A stretch of 64,000 nucleotides of DNA from an uncultured Methanomassiliicoccus sp. (lineage in GTDB: Archaea; Thermoplasmatota; Thermoplasmata; Methanomassiliicoccales; Methanomassiliicoccaceae), in assembly GCA_944319735.1 (NCBI GenBank), contig CALUEU010000003.1, forward strand, positions 1 through 64,000, read 5' to 3'. Under the pieces are notes generated by a model that made no database searches, had not been told where the DNA came from, and worked only from the letters and a program-made list of their open reading frames with translations. Below, piece by piece: positions 1-12,200 of this stretch (positions are counted from its first letter, which is position 1; each line of letters opens with the position of its first letter). Made by a program: the position numbers and the translations under genes.

Positions 1-1
1 A

Positions 2-103
2 GCTTCAGTCTTACTAACATTAGCGGTAGCATTCATGATGCTTGTCGTACCACTCTCGACATCTCTGGGGGGGGGGGGTACAGGAAAACAAACTTCGAGA
101 TAA
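2..103 (+). pseudogene. Truncated copy of the adhesin signal-peptide region
   Basis: In the frame starting at base 2 this reads as a hydrophobic secretion signal (LTLAVAFMMLVVPLST) nearly identical to the one that opens the giant protein 186 bases downstream. It runs straight into twelve G and, with the run as given, meets TAA at 101-103. The 5' end lies outside the window. It may be a decayed or phase-off paralogue of the adhesin, the edge of a tandem duplication, or an assembly join. The sequence alone cannot decide. Confidence 0.5.
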
Positions 104-231
104 GCACACAATTCTTCAATTAAATCACATAGAATCAAAGTTTTTTAAAGTGGTTCAGGAGGGATCGTCCTGAACAAATCTCAGATTTTTGCTACTGTCA
201 TTACATTAGCGGTAGCATTCATGATGCTTGT
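17..231 (+). repeat. Direct repeat of 29 bp (17-45 and 203-231)
   Basis: Bases 17-45 and 203-231 are identical and encode the same signal-peptide core in the same frame. Similarity falls off quickly on both sides. This suggests duplication of the 5' end of an adhesin gene or recombination between paralogues sharing a conserved leader. Confidence 0.85.
67..78 (+). repeat. Poly-G tract, 12 G
   Basis: An uninterrupted run of twelve G sits inside the open frame of the truncated signal-peptide copy. Such tracts slip in replication and often switch surface genes. With 12 G the frame stops at 101-103, with 13 G at about 119-121, and with 11 G it reads on to TGA at 171-173. No length fuses it in frame to the downstream giant gene. 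A sequencing-length error is a real alternative. Confidence 0.9.
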
Positions 232-3200
232 AGTTCCTCTGAGCTCCTGCATCACCGACAATACATTTTCATCACATAGCAACAGTGCTCTCAATGAAAT
301 TGATCAACCAAGTGCTCTTACAATACCTGGATCATATACAATTAAATATAATGATCTAAATAATTCTACAACTATTAATGAGTATGACGGAACATTTGCT
401 TATGCTGCAAGGCTTCCAACTGATTGGACAGCACTAGATGGAAAAGTATTCGCAGGATGGAGTAAAACAAATCCCAATTCTGGAGATTTACCATCCACAA
501 TTGGAGAAGAAGTCTCTTCTTCAGCTTATGATTATCTTGTGTATGATGATATAAAATATGATGATAAAGGAATACCAGAAGGTGCAACTATCGAATCTGG
601 TAAATCTGTCTTAAATCTCTATGCTGTATGGATTACGCCCACTAATGACAAATCAAATACAGTATATCTATCACAAACCGGAGACGATAAAAAAGATGGT
701 AAAACTGAATCCACTGCTGTAAAAACTTTTAGTCGAGCATACGCTTTGTTGGATCCTAAGGGGACTACAACAACTAATAGAATAATCATTGTTGATAATT
801 ATACTCCAGGTACAGTTCAGATTAGTAATGATGGAGACATAGGTGTGAGGTTGTGGGATAGTACAAACCACACACCAGCTACAATATGTGGTAAGGATAA
901 CAAATCATCTCTCAATTTTGGTGGTGGCAGCAATAGTAATTCAGGTTTGATACTGAGGGCAGATACTGTTTTTGAAAATATAAAAATAACAAAATCATGC
1001 AGACAAGCATTCTTCTATTGCTGTGGTAACAATTTAACAATGGGAGAAAATATCGATACGAGTTCTATAAAGGACATATCCAATACTGAAAATAATTCAT
1101 ATGCTATCCCGTCTAAGTATCCTGCTTTGACTATATTGGGAGGGGGATATGCGAAAGGATTTGAAAATGAAGATCATGCAGATATCTCATCTTTTGAAGA
1201 AGTCCAAGATCCAAGTAAGTCTAAGGAGGTAGTAATTAAGTTACTGAGCGGAGTTTATGGTAGAGTTTCTGGTTTCGGCCGCAGCTATGAAGATATCATC
1301 AATGATAAGGTAGAAACACTATGCCCCACAATCATTATATCTGATTCTGCAAGGGTCGGTACTTTAGCTGCTGGACATTTAGACAGTAATGCTACAACAG
1401 GTGTCAATTTAACAAGGGATTTCAAAACTGCTAAACTAATTATAAGAACTAATGATGAACCAATATCATATAATGTAAATACATCTCATGATCTTAAAAC
1501 GTCTATTGCAGCAATAAACTTAGTTGGAGGAAACATCGGTAATACTAAAGCAAACACTTTCCTGGGAAATGTTGAAATTTCAATATATTGTGGAAACCTT
1601 GAAAACATATATGGTGCTGGACTTGGCAGATATAGAGCATCAAACAATACCAGTTTCCTATCTCCCACATATATGTCAGGTGAAGTAAAAATATACATTT
1701 GCGGCGGAAATATCGCGGGAAATGTATATGGTGGGGGAGCGGCTGCATCACTAAGCAAAGATGCTGTAATTGGAAGCATGTCATTACCGTCTTCTGTATA
1801 TATACAGATCCAAGATGGAACTATTCATGAAAACATCTTTGGAGGGGGATATGGTAAATCTGATTTTATCCCAAATGACAAGCTCTCTATGCTTAGTGAT
1901 GTAAGTGGACAAGTCATCGGTAACACAAAAGTTGTTGTTTTAGGCGGTATAATCTCTGGAAGTGTTTACGGCGGTGGAGAAGGTATTGATGGATACCAAA
2001 ACATTGCTAAAGTTACAGGCGACACATCTGTTTATGTTTTAAATGGAAACATATCAGGAAACGTCTACGGTGGAGGAAGCATCGCTGTTGTTGAAAAAAG
2101 CACTTCTGTAATGATTGCTGGTGGAACGATCGGCGGAACTGTAGATGGAGGCAGGGTCTTCGGCGGAGGAGAAGGAAATCCCACATCTGACTGGGCCGGC
2201 AAAGTTTCAGGAAGCACAAACGTTACAATTTCTAACGGAACTATCTTAGGCAGCGTTTACGGCGGAGGAGACTTTGGAGTTGTAGGAACTGAAAATGTTT
2301 CTGGTTCATCTACTACCATTAGTATTTCAGGCTCTGACATCGCGGGCAGTGTTTATGGTGGAGGAAAAGGAGATAAGAGCAACATCTCCGATGGATCTCA
2401 GTCGCCGGATCCAAGTACTGAAACAATCTCAAATGAAATCAAAAAAGGCAATGTTTACGGAAATACCTCTGTGACTATTTCAGGCGGTAAAATCGGCTAT
2501 CTGAACGGCAGTTCAGAACAGATTTGGTATGACAGTGAGGACTCTGGAAGCGTTTACGGCGGAGGAAAGTTAGGACTTGTTGTAGGAACAACCGATGTGA
2601 CTATTTCAGGCAATGCAGAAATTCACAGAAACGTCTACGGCGGAGGCAAAGGTCTCAGCAAATCAGTGTTTATTGAAATTAAAGATAATTCAATAAATGC
2701 AAGCCTCTATAACATGACTCAGATTCTGAACGATGCTGATAAAGAAACTATGGAGGGTGCATTATGGTCCAATCCCAGCTTTGTATCCAAATATATCTGG
2801 GAAGGATCAAACGATCTTTCTTCAGGATTTGAACCAATAAATGGTCTCGAAAGTATATCCACCAGTCCTGATGGACACTCAATCTCGAGTAATAAGGTTA
2901 CTGAATATAATTACATCAGACTGACAGTAAAAATCACAAATGAGGTCATCGGTACTGAAAGCATATCAAGCAATGTTATCAGCACATCAGACCCATCAAG
3001 CAATACTAGTAAAGAATCATGGATGGTGGAAAATAGAAAACTGGTGCAGTTTGGAGCAGTCACTGAAGGAACAGAAGTGACTGTTTCAGGAGGTTTAATC
3101 CACACGAATGTCTACGGTGGAGGAAGTTACGCTACTGTAGGAACAATCACCGGTAAAAAAATTACCGACAATTCTGACTACAATTTCAAACATATGATCT

Positions 3201-6200
3201 CAGGTGGTTCAACCAAGGTTACAATCAACGGAGGGCAGATAGGTGTAATTAGCAGCACTCCTGGTGACACTCACTTTGAAGGAGGAAATGTTTTCGGAGG
3301 AGGGATGGGAGAGCCTGACAATGTTACAACAGGCTCTGTAGGACAATCAGCATCCATAATGATCTCTAACGGAACAATCAACGGAAATGTCTACGGCGGA
3401 GGAGAGAACGGTTTCGTAGGTCAAGTCACGATATTAATTTCTCCTATGATGTCTCAGATTCCGTTAAGTGACACTACTAACTTAATCACATATGCGTATG
3501 ATCTCAGGATCTCAGAATCTACAGGAGAAGGCACAATTGGTATAACAAATGTAACAGTCTCAGGCGGAACAGTAGGGAATGAATCTGAGCTCAACAGTGT
3601 AGACTACGGAAATGTCTTCGGTGCAGGAAAGGGTGTGAACGCTACCGTCACAGGAACAAGCAGCGTTGAGATCTCTGGAGCAACAGTAAACGGAAACGTC
3701 TACGGAGGAGGAGACTTAGGTCCTGTAGGACAGCTTACAGGAAGCGCCGCCGGCAAAGACATTTCACTCACAGGCGGAACTGCAAATGTTACAATTAATT
3801 CAGGAACAATTAACGGCAGTGTCTTCGGAGGAGGAAAAGGTCAGTCTGAATTAGTCTCAGCAGAAGCATTGATTCTCGGTACTGTTCAAAAGACCAATGT
3901 AAACATCACTGGAGGAAGCATAAACCGCATTGAGGATCCAAACAATCTAAGAGGCAACGTTTACGGCGGAGGAGAACTGGGACTTGTAGGCGAACTCAAA
4001 GAGCTTGAAGGAACTGCAGATGCTGCAGGCAATCTGAAATTTACCTTCACTGACGGAACAACTTCTGTAACAATTTCAGGAAATAATACAACAATTGCAG
4101 GAAATGTCTTCGGAGGAGGAAAGGGAGAAGACGGAACAACAATTCATTCTGAAGCTCCTCTGACAACAATTATTCTGGGTTCAGTTGCATCAAGCACCGA
4201 GGTTAAGATCTCAGGAAACGTGTCAATCGGGACAGTTAAAAGTGACAATACATTGGAAGACGGTACCGGAAATGTATACGGCGGAGGAGAATTAGGTATC
4301 GTAGGAACTTATCATGATAATGCCGTTGATGGTAAGGATTACAGGTACTACACTGGAGGCAACTCTACCATAGTAATCAGCGGGGGAACGATATACAACA
4401 ACGTATACGGTGGAGGAGAAGGAACTCCAAAGAATGTTCTTTCAGGTGCAGTGGGCAACGCAACAACAATAGTTTCCGGAAGTACAACAATCAAAGGAAA
4501 TGTCTACGGAGGAGGAGCTTACTCAATCGTAGGCGGAACAAGTGTCACCATCGACAGAACTCCAGACAAGAGTAGTGGTAAAATTGATCCCAAGATCATA
4601 GCCGCGAATAACGATGCAAAAGTAAACGTTGTAATTCTCGGCGGAACAATAAAACCTGATGAATCTATTGACTCAACAGGATCTAACTTATTAACGTCCT
4701 CAATGGGAAATGTATTCGGCGGAGGGTACGGCCCTAAAGCAACTGTCGCAGGCAGCACATATGTTTTCATAGGAATGCCGCCGCAGGCCGAAGGTGATGC
4801 TAACCTCACTAATTTGAATAATTTAATACAGAATACTAATCAAACTGCTATCATAATCTTCGGAAACGTCTTCGGCGGCGGAGATATGGGATCGATCGGA
4901 TTCGATGTCAACACTTCTCAGGTAGACACTCCAGAATTCGGCAAAGATTATGGTACCAATAAACCCTCAAATATTTCTTCAAACGTATCAATAAAAACAT
5001 CAGGAGCTACAATCAAAATTGGGGGCAATGGTAATAGCAAAACCGGAAACATCTATGCTGGCGGAAAAGGTGGAGATCTCAACCCTAATCAAAATACGAC
5101 CCTGAAGGGATATGCAATCGTCCACGGAGATTCTAACTTACTTATTGAAGGAACGGGCAATGAAAACATAACGATCACTGGTAGCATTTACGGAGCAGGA
5201 CAGGGTGTTCCAGATGTAACAACTCCTGGAAAAATAGATGTCATTCTCTATGCAGCCGTGACAGGTAATACTTCAATCAGCATTTCAAATGCGAATGTGA
5301 ATAATGTCTACGGTGGAGGACAGCTCAGCATTCTGGGATGGTATTATGATGACTCTAATCCCTCACTACACGGTGCTTCTGATGGAGTTGCAAATAAAGA
5401 TTACAGACATTACACAGGAACTGACACTAAGATAATAATCAATGATTCGATAGTAACGGGAAGCGTCTACGGCGGAGGCATGGGAACTACTGCTAACGCA
5501 ATTTCGGGAGCAGTAGGTGAGTCGACAGTTATCATCGGCGGAGGTTCCACAGTAAGCGGAGACGTCTACGGCGGAGGAGCCTACGCGGTTGTAAGCAACA
5601 AGCTTGTTGTAGACAGAAGTTCTGTTGATAATGATATCCGTCCGACCATAGCAGACTCTGACAACATCTCAAAAGCAATAGTTGTGATATTGAATGCAGA
5701 AATCTCAGGAAACGTCTTCGGCGGAGGATATGGACCGAGAGCAGTAGTCGCAGGCAGCACTCATGTGTTCATAGGAGTTTCCAATGATACTGATTATCCA
5801 TCAAGTCTGACAAGTAATATGGGAAGTGAGTATAAGGCCGTCATCAAAGGAAGCGTCTATGGCGGAGGAAACATGGGTTCCGTCGGTTTCATCGAACATC
5901 TTGAAGGTACTGATAATGAAGAGAGCTTCCTAGATGACTACAAACCGATTCAATCTGTTTCATCAAATGTCATTCTGAGTCTGAATAGTAAAGATACAAA
6001 CTCAATTTCTGTTGGCGGAGATGTCTACGGCGGTGGAAAAGGTGGAGATCTTTACATTCTGAACAATGGAACTACAACCACTATTAAGCCTGATTCAGAT
6101 GGTAAAGTTAGTTTAGACAAAACACTGTACGGATATGCGATTGTACATGGCAATTCAAATGTAAGCATCACAGGCGTATACTTTCCTGGAAAAGCCCCTC

Positions 6201-9200
6201 TATATATAGATATAACAGGAAAAGTCTTCGGAGGAGGAGAAGGAATAGAAGCTTCAGAAGGTCAGAACAGCTTAGACGTCATCGTCTACGCTGCAGTGAC
6301 CAACACCTCTTCTGTAACTGTATCAAATGCACACATTCACGGAGACATCTACGGCGGGGGAAACCTCGGTGTTGTAGGATACTTCATTGATTCTGAAAAA
6401 GATACTAATAAAATCGTCAGAAACTTTACAGGAGAAGACTCAAGTGTAAAGATAAATGCTTCTCTCATTGAAGGAACAGTCTTCGGCGGAGGAAGGGGAA
6501 CAACAAGCAATATTCTTTCAGGTGCTGTCGGAAACACAAACGTCACGATTATGGGTGAAGAAGTAGCTCCTATTAGCGGAAAAGAGATTGCAGCTGCGTC
6601 AACAATTGAAGGCAGCGTATACGGCGGAGGCGCTTATGCACTTGTAGGATCAATGGGCATAACCATAACTGTAACAGATAATGGTGAAAAGAAAAATCCT
6701 ACAGTAACTGAATGCAGCAATAACTCACAAACCAACGTAATAATCCTGAACGCAATCATTAAGTCTACTGAGAACTCCGATTATGGGGGATCAGGAAACG
6801 TCTTCGGCGGAGGATACGGACCAAGAGCAGTAATTGCAGGCAGCACTAACGTCTTCATAGGAAAAGCGGATGGAATCAGCTCTTCAGCGGGTTCATCAGT
6901 AACTATTCACGGCAGTGTCTTCGGCGGAGGAAACATGGGATCAATCGGTGTGATTCCAGGTGTTTTCAGCTTCGATACAGTTGATGACTACTCAAAAGTC
7001 AACTCTGAGCTTGGAAAATACAGAGGCAACACAATAAAAGCAGATGTTAAAGTTGTAATTAATAATGATTCTGATACAATTCACATAATGGGCAACGTCT
7101 ACGGTGGAGGAAAAGGAGGAGACTTAAGAGTCGGTCCAAACGGTGAAGAAGTCAATCTGAAAGGCTATGCAGTGGTTTATGGAACTGCTGAAGTATCTAT
7201 TCATGGAGGCTCCTTAGGAACTGAATCAGAATCAGAGAAGAAGTATAAACTGCAGATTGAAGGCAGTGTCTACGGCGGAGGATTAGGTCTTACCGAAGGA
7301 GTTCAGTCAATACAGTATGCAGAAATCTACGATTCCGCAACTGTGAATATCACTTATGCAAACATCAGAGGCAGTGTCTATGGAGGAGGAGAATTCGGAA
7401 TCATCGGGCACTTTGTAGATGGCACTGCTAAACAGGTTGGTACTTTATACGACGGCAAAATTGTATGGGCTCTCGAGAGAGACTTCTGCGGAGATGCTTT
7501 TTATTACAATAACGGTAAACCAGACCTGGATCAAGGTGGTAACGGATACAAAGGCAAAGCGACAACCTCTGTAACGATTGAAGGTTCTTCGATAAGCGGA
7601 AGTGTTTACGGCGGAGGAAAAGGAAAGGGAACCGTCGGAACTGAGACAAGCGGAAATATTCTCTCAGGTGCAGTTGGAAGAGAGACAAATGCTACAATAA
7701 ACAACGGTACAGCAGTCAGTGGAAATGTCTATGGAGGAGGAGAATTCGGAATCGTCGGTTCAACAACAACCCAAGTGATAATGATCACTTCTGGATTGGA
7801 TAATCCATTCACCGGTTCAAACGTTGATACTGTGTTTGCTGCTTCAGTCATTGTCAACATTCCGCATATCAAACTGACTGGCGATCAAATAGAGCCAAAC
7901 CTTGACATTCAGAATGATGTATGCACTCATGTCAACATCAACGGTGGGACAATCTCAGGCAGCGTCTTCGGAGCAGGCAAGGGAGAAAATCTCAATCCTC
8001 TGCGTGTCTGGACAGAAAAAGACGCAAATGGTAATACAATAAATAAGGCAGAATATAAGTTTGTTGAACATGCTCACGCATACAACAAACTTTCAGTAAT
8101 CGGCAGAACTGAAGTTAATATTTCAAACGGAATTATTAACAAACACGTCTACAGTGGAAGCGAGAACGGAGATGTCGGCGGATTCTCAACCCTCAAACAT
8201 TTAATTCAGTATCTTGCTGATATACATCCTAACCAGCCTATCGATTTGAGTGAATTAGCAAGTCTTGATGCTAAAATACGCGACGATAACATATACACTG
8301 CACCAGATGGCAGCAGTAAAAAGATTCTCAATTATCAGTTCAGCGCTGCATTCGTTAACATCGTAGGTGGAACAATTCACGGAAACGTCTTCGGAGGAGG
8401 ATACTTCGGAGCAATTTACGGTAACACTCATGTGCATATCGGCTGGAACTCCGTAATGCCCTATGATGATGAATCAAACGGAGACTGTCATTATTACAAT
8501 GATTACAATGACGGCAATTATGCCGGTAAACTTCATCCGTTTAAAGATGACAAAAGCAAATATGTCAACAACCTCTTCATCAACGGAACAGTCTTCGCAG
8601 GCGGAGACAGGGGAGATCCTTCAGCTACCACAATAAACTATGATTACATCAGCGTTTACGGTTCATCACATATCTTCGTCAACGGAACAGGATATGCTAC
8701 AGGAACGAATACATCAGGCGAAACAAAGGCAATGTATATTCAGGGCAGCCTGTTCGGCAGCGGAAACTCCTGCAGCACTTTCTATGTAGACAGAGATATG
8801 AGCAGATTTATCACGATAACGAATTATAATGCGATAAACGATCAGAATCAATTCATCATTTACTCGATTCAGAGAGTAACAAACGTTACTCTTGTAAACT
8901 CATCAATAAGGCTTCCAGGAAGGTCCGACGGTTCCAACAGCAACGTTACTGCGTTATACTCGTTGAATCACGTTAACTCATTAACACTCAGATCAGGAAG
9001 CATTCTCATTCTTGACACAATCGTGCAGGATTTAAGAAATATTTACAGCAAGGTAAACAAAGACAGCGATGAGGACGCTCAGTTAAACACTACAAATATC
9101 ATTAGGCTGAATAATGGTATATCTCTCATCGTCGCAGAGCTTCAGATACACGAAGCATCTATCTCTGGTAGTATTTCAGATAATTCAGGCAGTCCGCTTG

Positions 9201-12200
9201 CAGGCGCAGTTATAACATTTGTTACTAATGGAAAGACATACTCTGCCATTGCAGACTCTCAAGGCAGATACACTCTGTCTAAGATACCTCTGAACACTAC
9301 AGGAAAAATTACAGTAGCTAGTAACGGAATTGAAATATACACTCATGATTTGAAAGAGCTGACTGGAGATTTAGAAATCAATTTCCCAAACTCTTCTTCG
9401 TTATTAGAAGTAACAGGTGAAAAAGCAGCTTCATCTACATACATCTTCGGAGAAATCAATGGATACTTCAAGCTGGATCTTCAGAATCCCAAATATTACG
9501 GGGGATATATCTACGGAGAACTGAAGGCTAAAGGAGGATTCGTTTACGGAGAAACCTTCAAAGATGTTGCAACGGGCACTGTGCCTTATACAGATTATAC
9601 TTCTGACGAAGGAGGTTACAGGGTCTGGAAGGCAGGAGGAACGCATCAGAGCTCCACAACGACTCTGATTGCAGACGGCAACAAAAATGAAAAATCGACA
9701 GATCCTGACACTTCTGGATACAATACAGCAACCAGCAGTGCATCTCTGCCGATGACCACCATGGGAACACAGTACAAACTCGTTGGTTATACAGTTTATC
9801 CTTCTCAGGCCACAAGCATCAGCAAACCAGATGAACACAGAAGTCTCACTCTGCTGCCGTATTATGGGGCTGTGGGAGGAGCAGATGGTCTGCCTGCTTC
9901 TGTAGCAGATGTAAACAGTTATTTCGGACTGCATATGGCTGTAAATCCCAACTCCTTCAATCCTGATCCAGTAACAGGCTATCCCGCAGGGCTCTGGATT
10001 GATCCTGATGTTTTTGATTTCAGTGATCCCATCTATGAATCTCCTGCAACAACGATCGGCGGGACGACACTGCCGGAGTTGGATTTCACTTTATATTATA
10101 AAGACGGGGTGAATGTAACAGGATCTGCAGGAACAGTAATCGTATTCGTTCAAGAGATGATTCCGTTTACCGATGCCGACGGCAAAAATACCTTTCTCTT
10201 TGGAGATGAAATACAGATTTCTGTATCGATAGAAACACAGTCTAAGGTGGAAAGTCACGGGACATCTTACAATCAAGAAACTCATCTTTACCCCAGCACT
10301 ACTGGAGAATACTCATGGAATTTCATCATACCGCCGGTAGGAAGCGGGAATGGTTATTATGATGTAACTCTGAAATCTATAACTTCAAACAATGTGACGC
10401 TGAACAACTCTTCATCGGTACCAAACGGAAGCAGTCAGTATCAGCTGATAATGAGCGCTGTTAATAATCAGGACGGTTCAGAGGGATGGGATGGATTTGC
10501 CATTTCAGGAGAATATCTGACAACCGATTCGAAAAACATCGCCATAGGCAGAAGCGACGGCAGATTCAACACGTCTATCGAATTCACGCTTAAAAACGAA
10601 AAAGATTTGAAAAGTTACACGCAGGGAACTGTTATAGCAGTGTTTGGTGTGGACTATTACGCTAAAGGCAGCGCTGAGCCAATTCATTCAACGCTTACCC
10701 TCACCATACATATCGAAAACAGAATCCCGATATATACAGTGGTATTTGACACAGGGGATAGTGCAACAGTCGTGCCTTATCAGCTTGTTGAATTCAATGA
10801 CAAGCCTTACAAGCCGGTTGATCCCAGAAAAATCGTGCCACTTACCCGTGCTAGTCTGATGAACGCTTCCAATCCTGGTGAACTGGTGTTCTTGGGATGG
10901 AAAAACAGTGAAGGAAAGATCGTTGACATTACGCAAGTGCCGGTTGTAGATAATACAACATACATTGCCGTCTGGGCATATAAGCTGACATTTGATCATA
11001 ACGATGGATCAGGATCATCCACAGAAATATATTACGATGGCAGCAATGGATCGGCGACATTGATCGATCCTTCCAGAACGGGATATACATTCAAAGGATG
11101 GTATGAATCAAAAGAATCAGCAAACGCTCATACTGTTGACGGGAAGTCTTCCAATGATTTCAATAACAACTTCTCTCCAACTAGCAATCAGATATATTAT
11201 GCCGGATGGGAAGAAATAAGCTATAATATCACTTTCAATTACAACGGTGGCAATCTCAAGGATGGTGCGACAGGTCCTTCGGATGTATCTGTGCAGATAG
11301 ACGGTACTGTAACTCTGCCTGAAGGAACAATACTCAATCCTCCTAATTCTGGTGACCCCACTAAATCATACAAATTCAATGGTTGGTCATTAAACAAGGA
11401 TGCAAAAGTCGGCAGCAATGGAACTTACATACTTACATCGGAAGATATAACGACATATGCTGTAGAGACTACCCTCACGTTCTATGCTGTATGGTCTGCA
11501 TCTAACAATCATAACGTTACAATCTCTGCAACTCCTAATGGCAGCGCTGATTTCAAGTATGTCATTCATACAAGTGAAACTGTTCCAAGTAATGCTAAAT
11601 ATACAACATACAGCGCTTCTTTCCTTGTCACTGAGGGAAACTATGTCACAATTATGTGCACACCTAAATCAGGGTATGAGTTTACTTCATGGGAAAGCGG
11701 CAGAACAGAAACAACAATAACTGTTCAAATTTCAAGTGATACAGAAATCAAAGCGAACCTTACTGGAAAAAAATATACCGTTACTTTTGCAGTAGAGGGA
11801 GTTAATCCAGGCCAAACAATAAAAGTTCAATATGGACAGAAATATTCATACAATCCTGATACGTCTGATATATCTAATTTATTCCCTTCTGATCCGAAAA
11901 AAGACGCGTATGATTTTGCAGGCTGGTACTCATCAAATCTGAATGAAATGGTCAATTTAGACTCAATAGTGAGAATCGCCGAAGACCATACACTAACAGC
12001 TCAGTTCAAAGCAATTGATTATACAATCATCTTCCACTCAAATTATGTTCCTGATGCTATAAAACAGCAGATATTCAATATCGGTCAGGCAGACTCAACG
12101 CATCTTCTGCCGCAAAACTTATTCGCACGAGATGGACATACATTCAGTGGGTGGGATACAAAATCGAATGGATTAGGAACAGACATACCCGACAGAGCCA

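Noticed and set aside
1690-8790. CRISPR-like or DNA-level tandem repeat
   Set aside because: Units are degenerate, of unequal spacing and strictly in frame; the repetition is at the protein level.
9431-9934. 167-codon minus-strand frame within the adhesin
   Set aside because: A shadow of a repeat-rich, glycine-coding gene; cysteine/arginine-rich with no recognisable fold or ribosome site.
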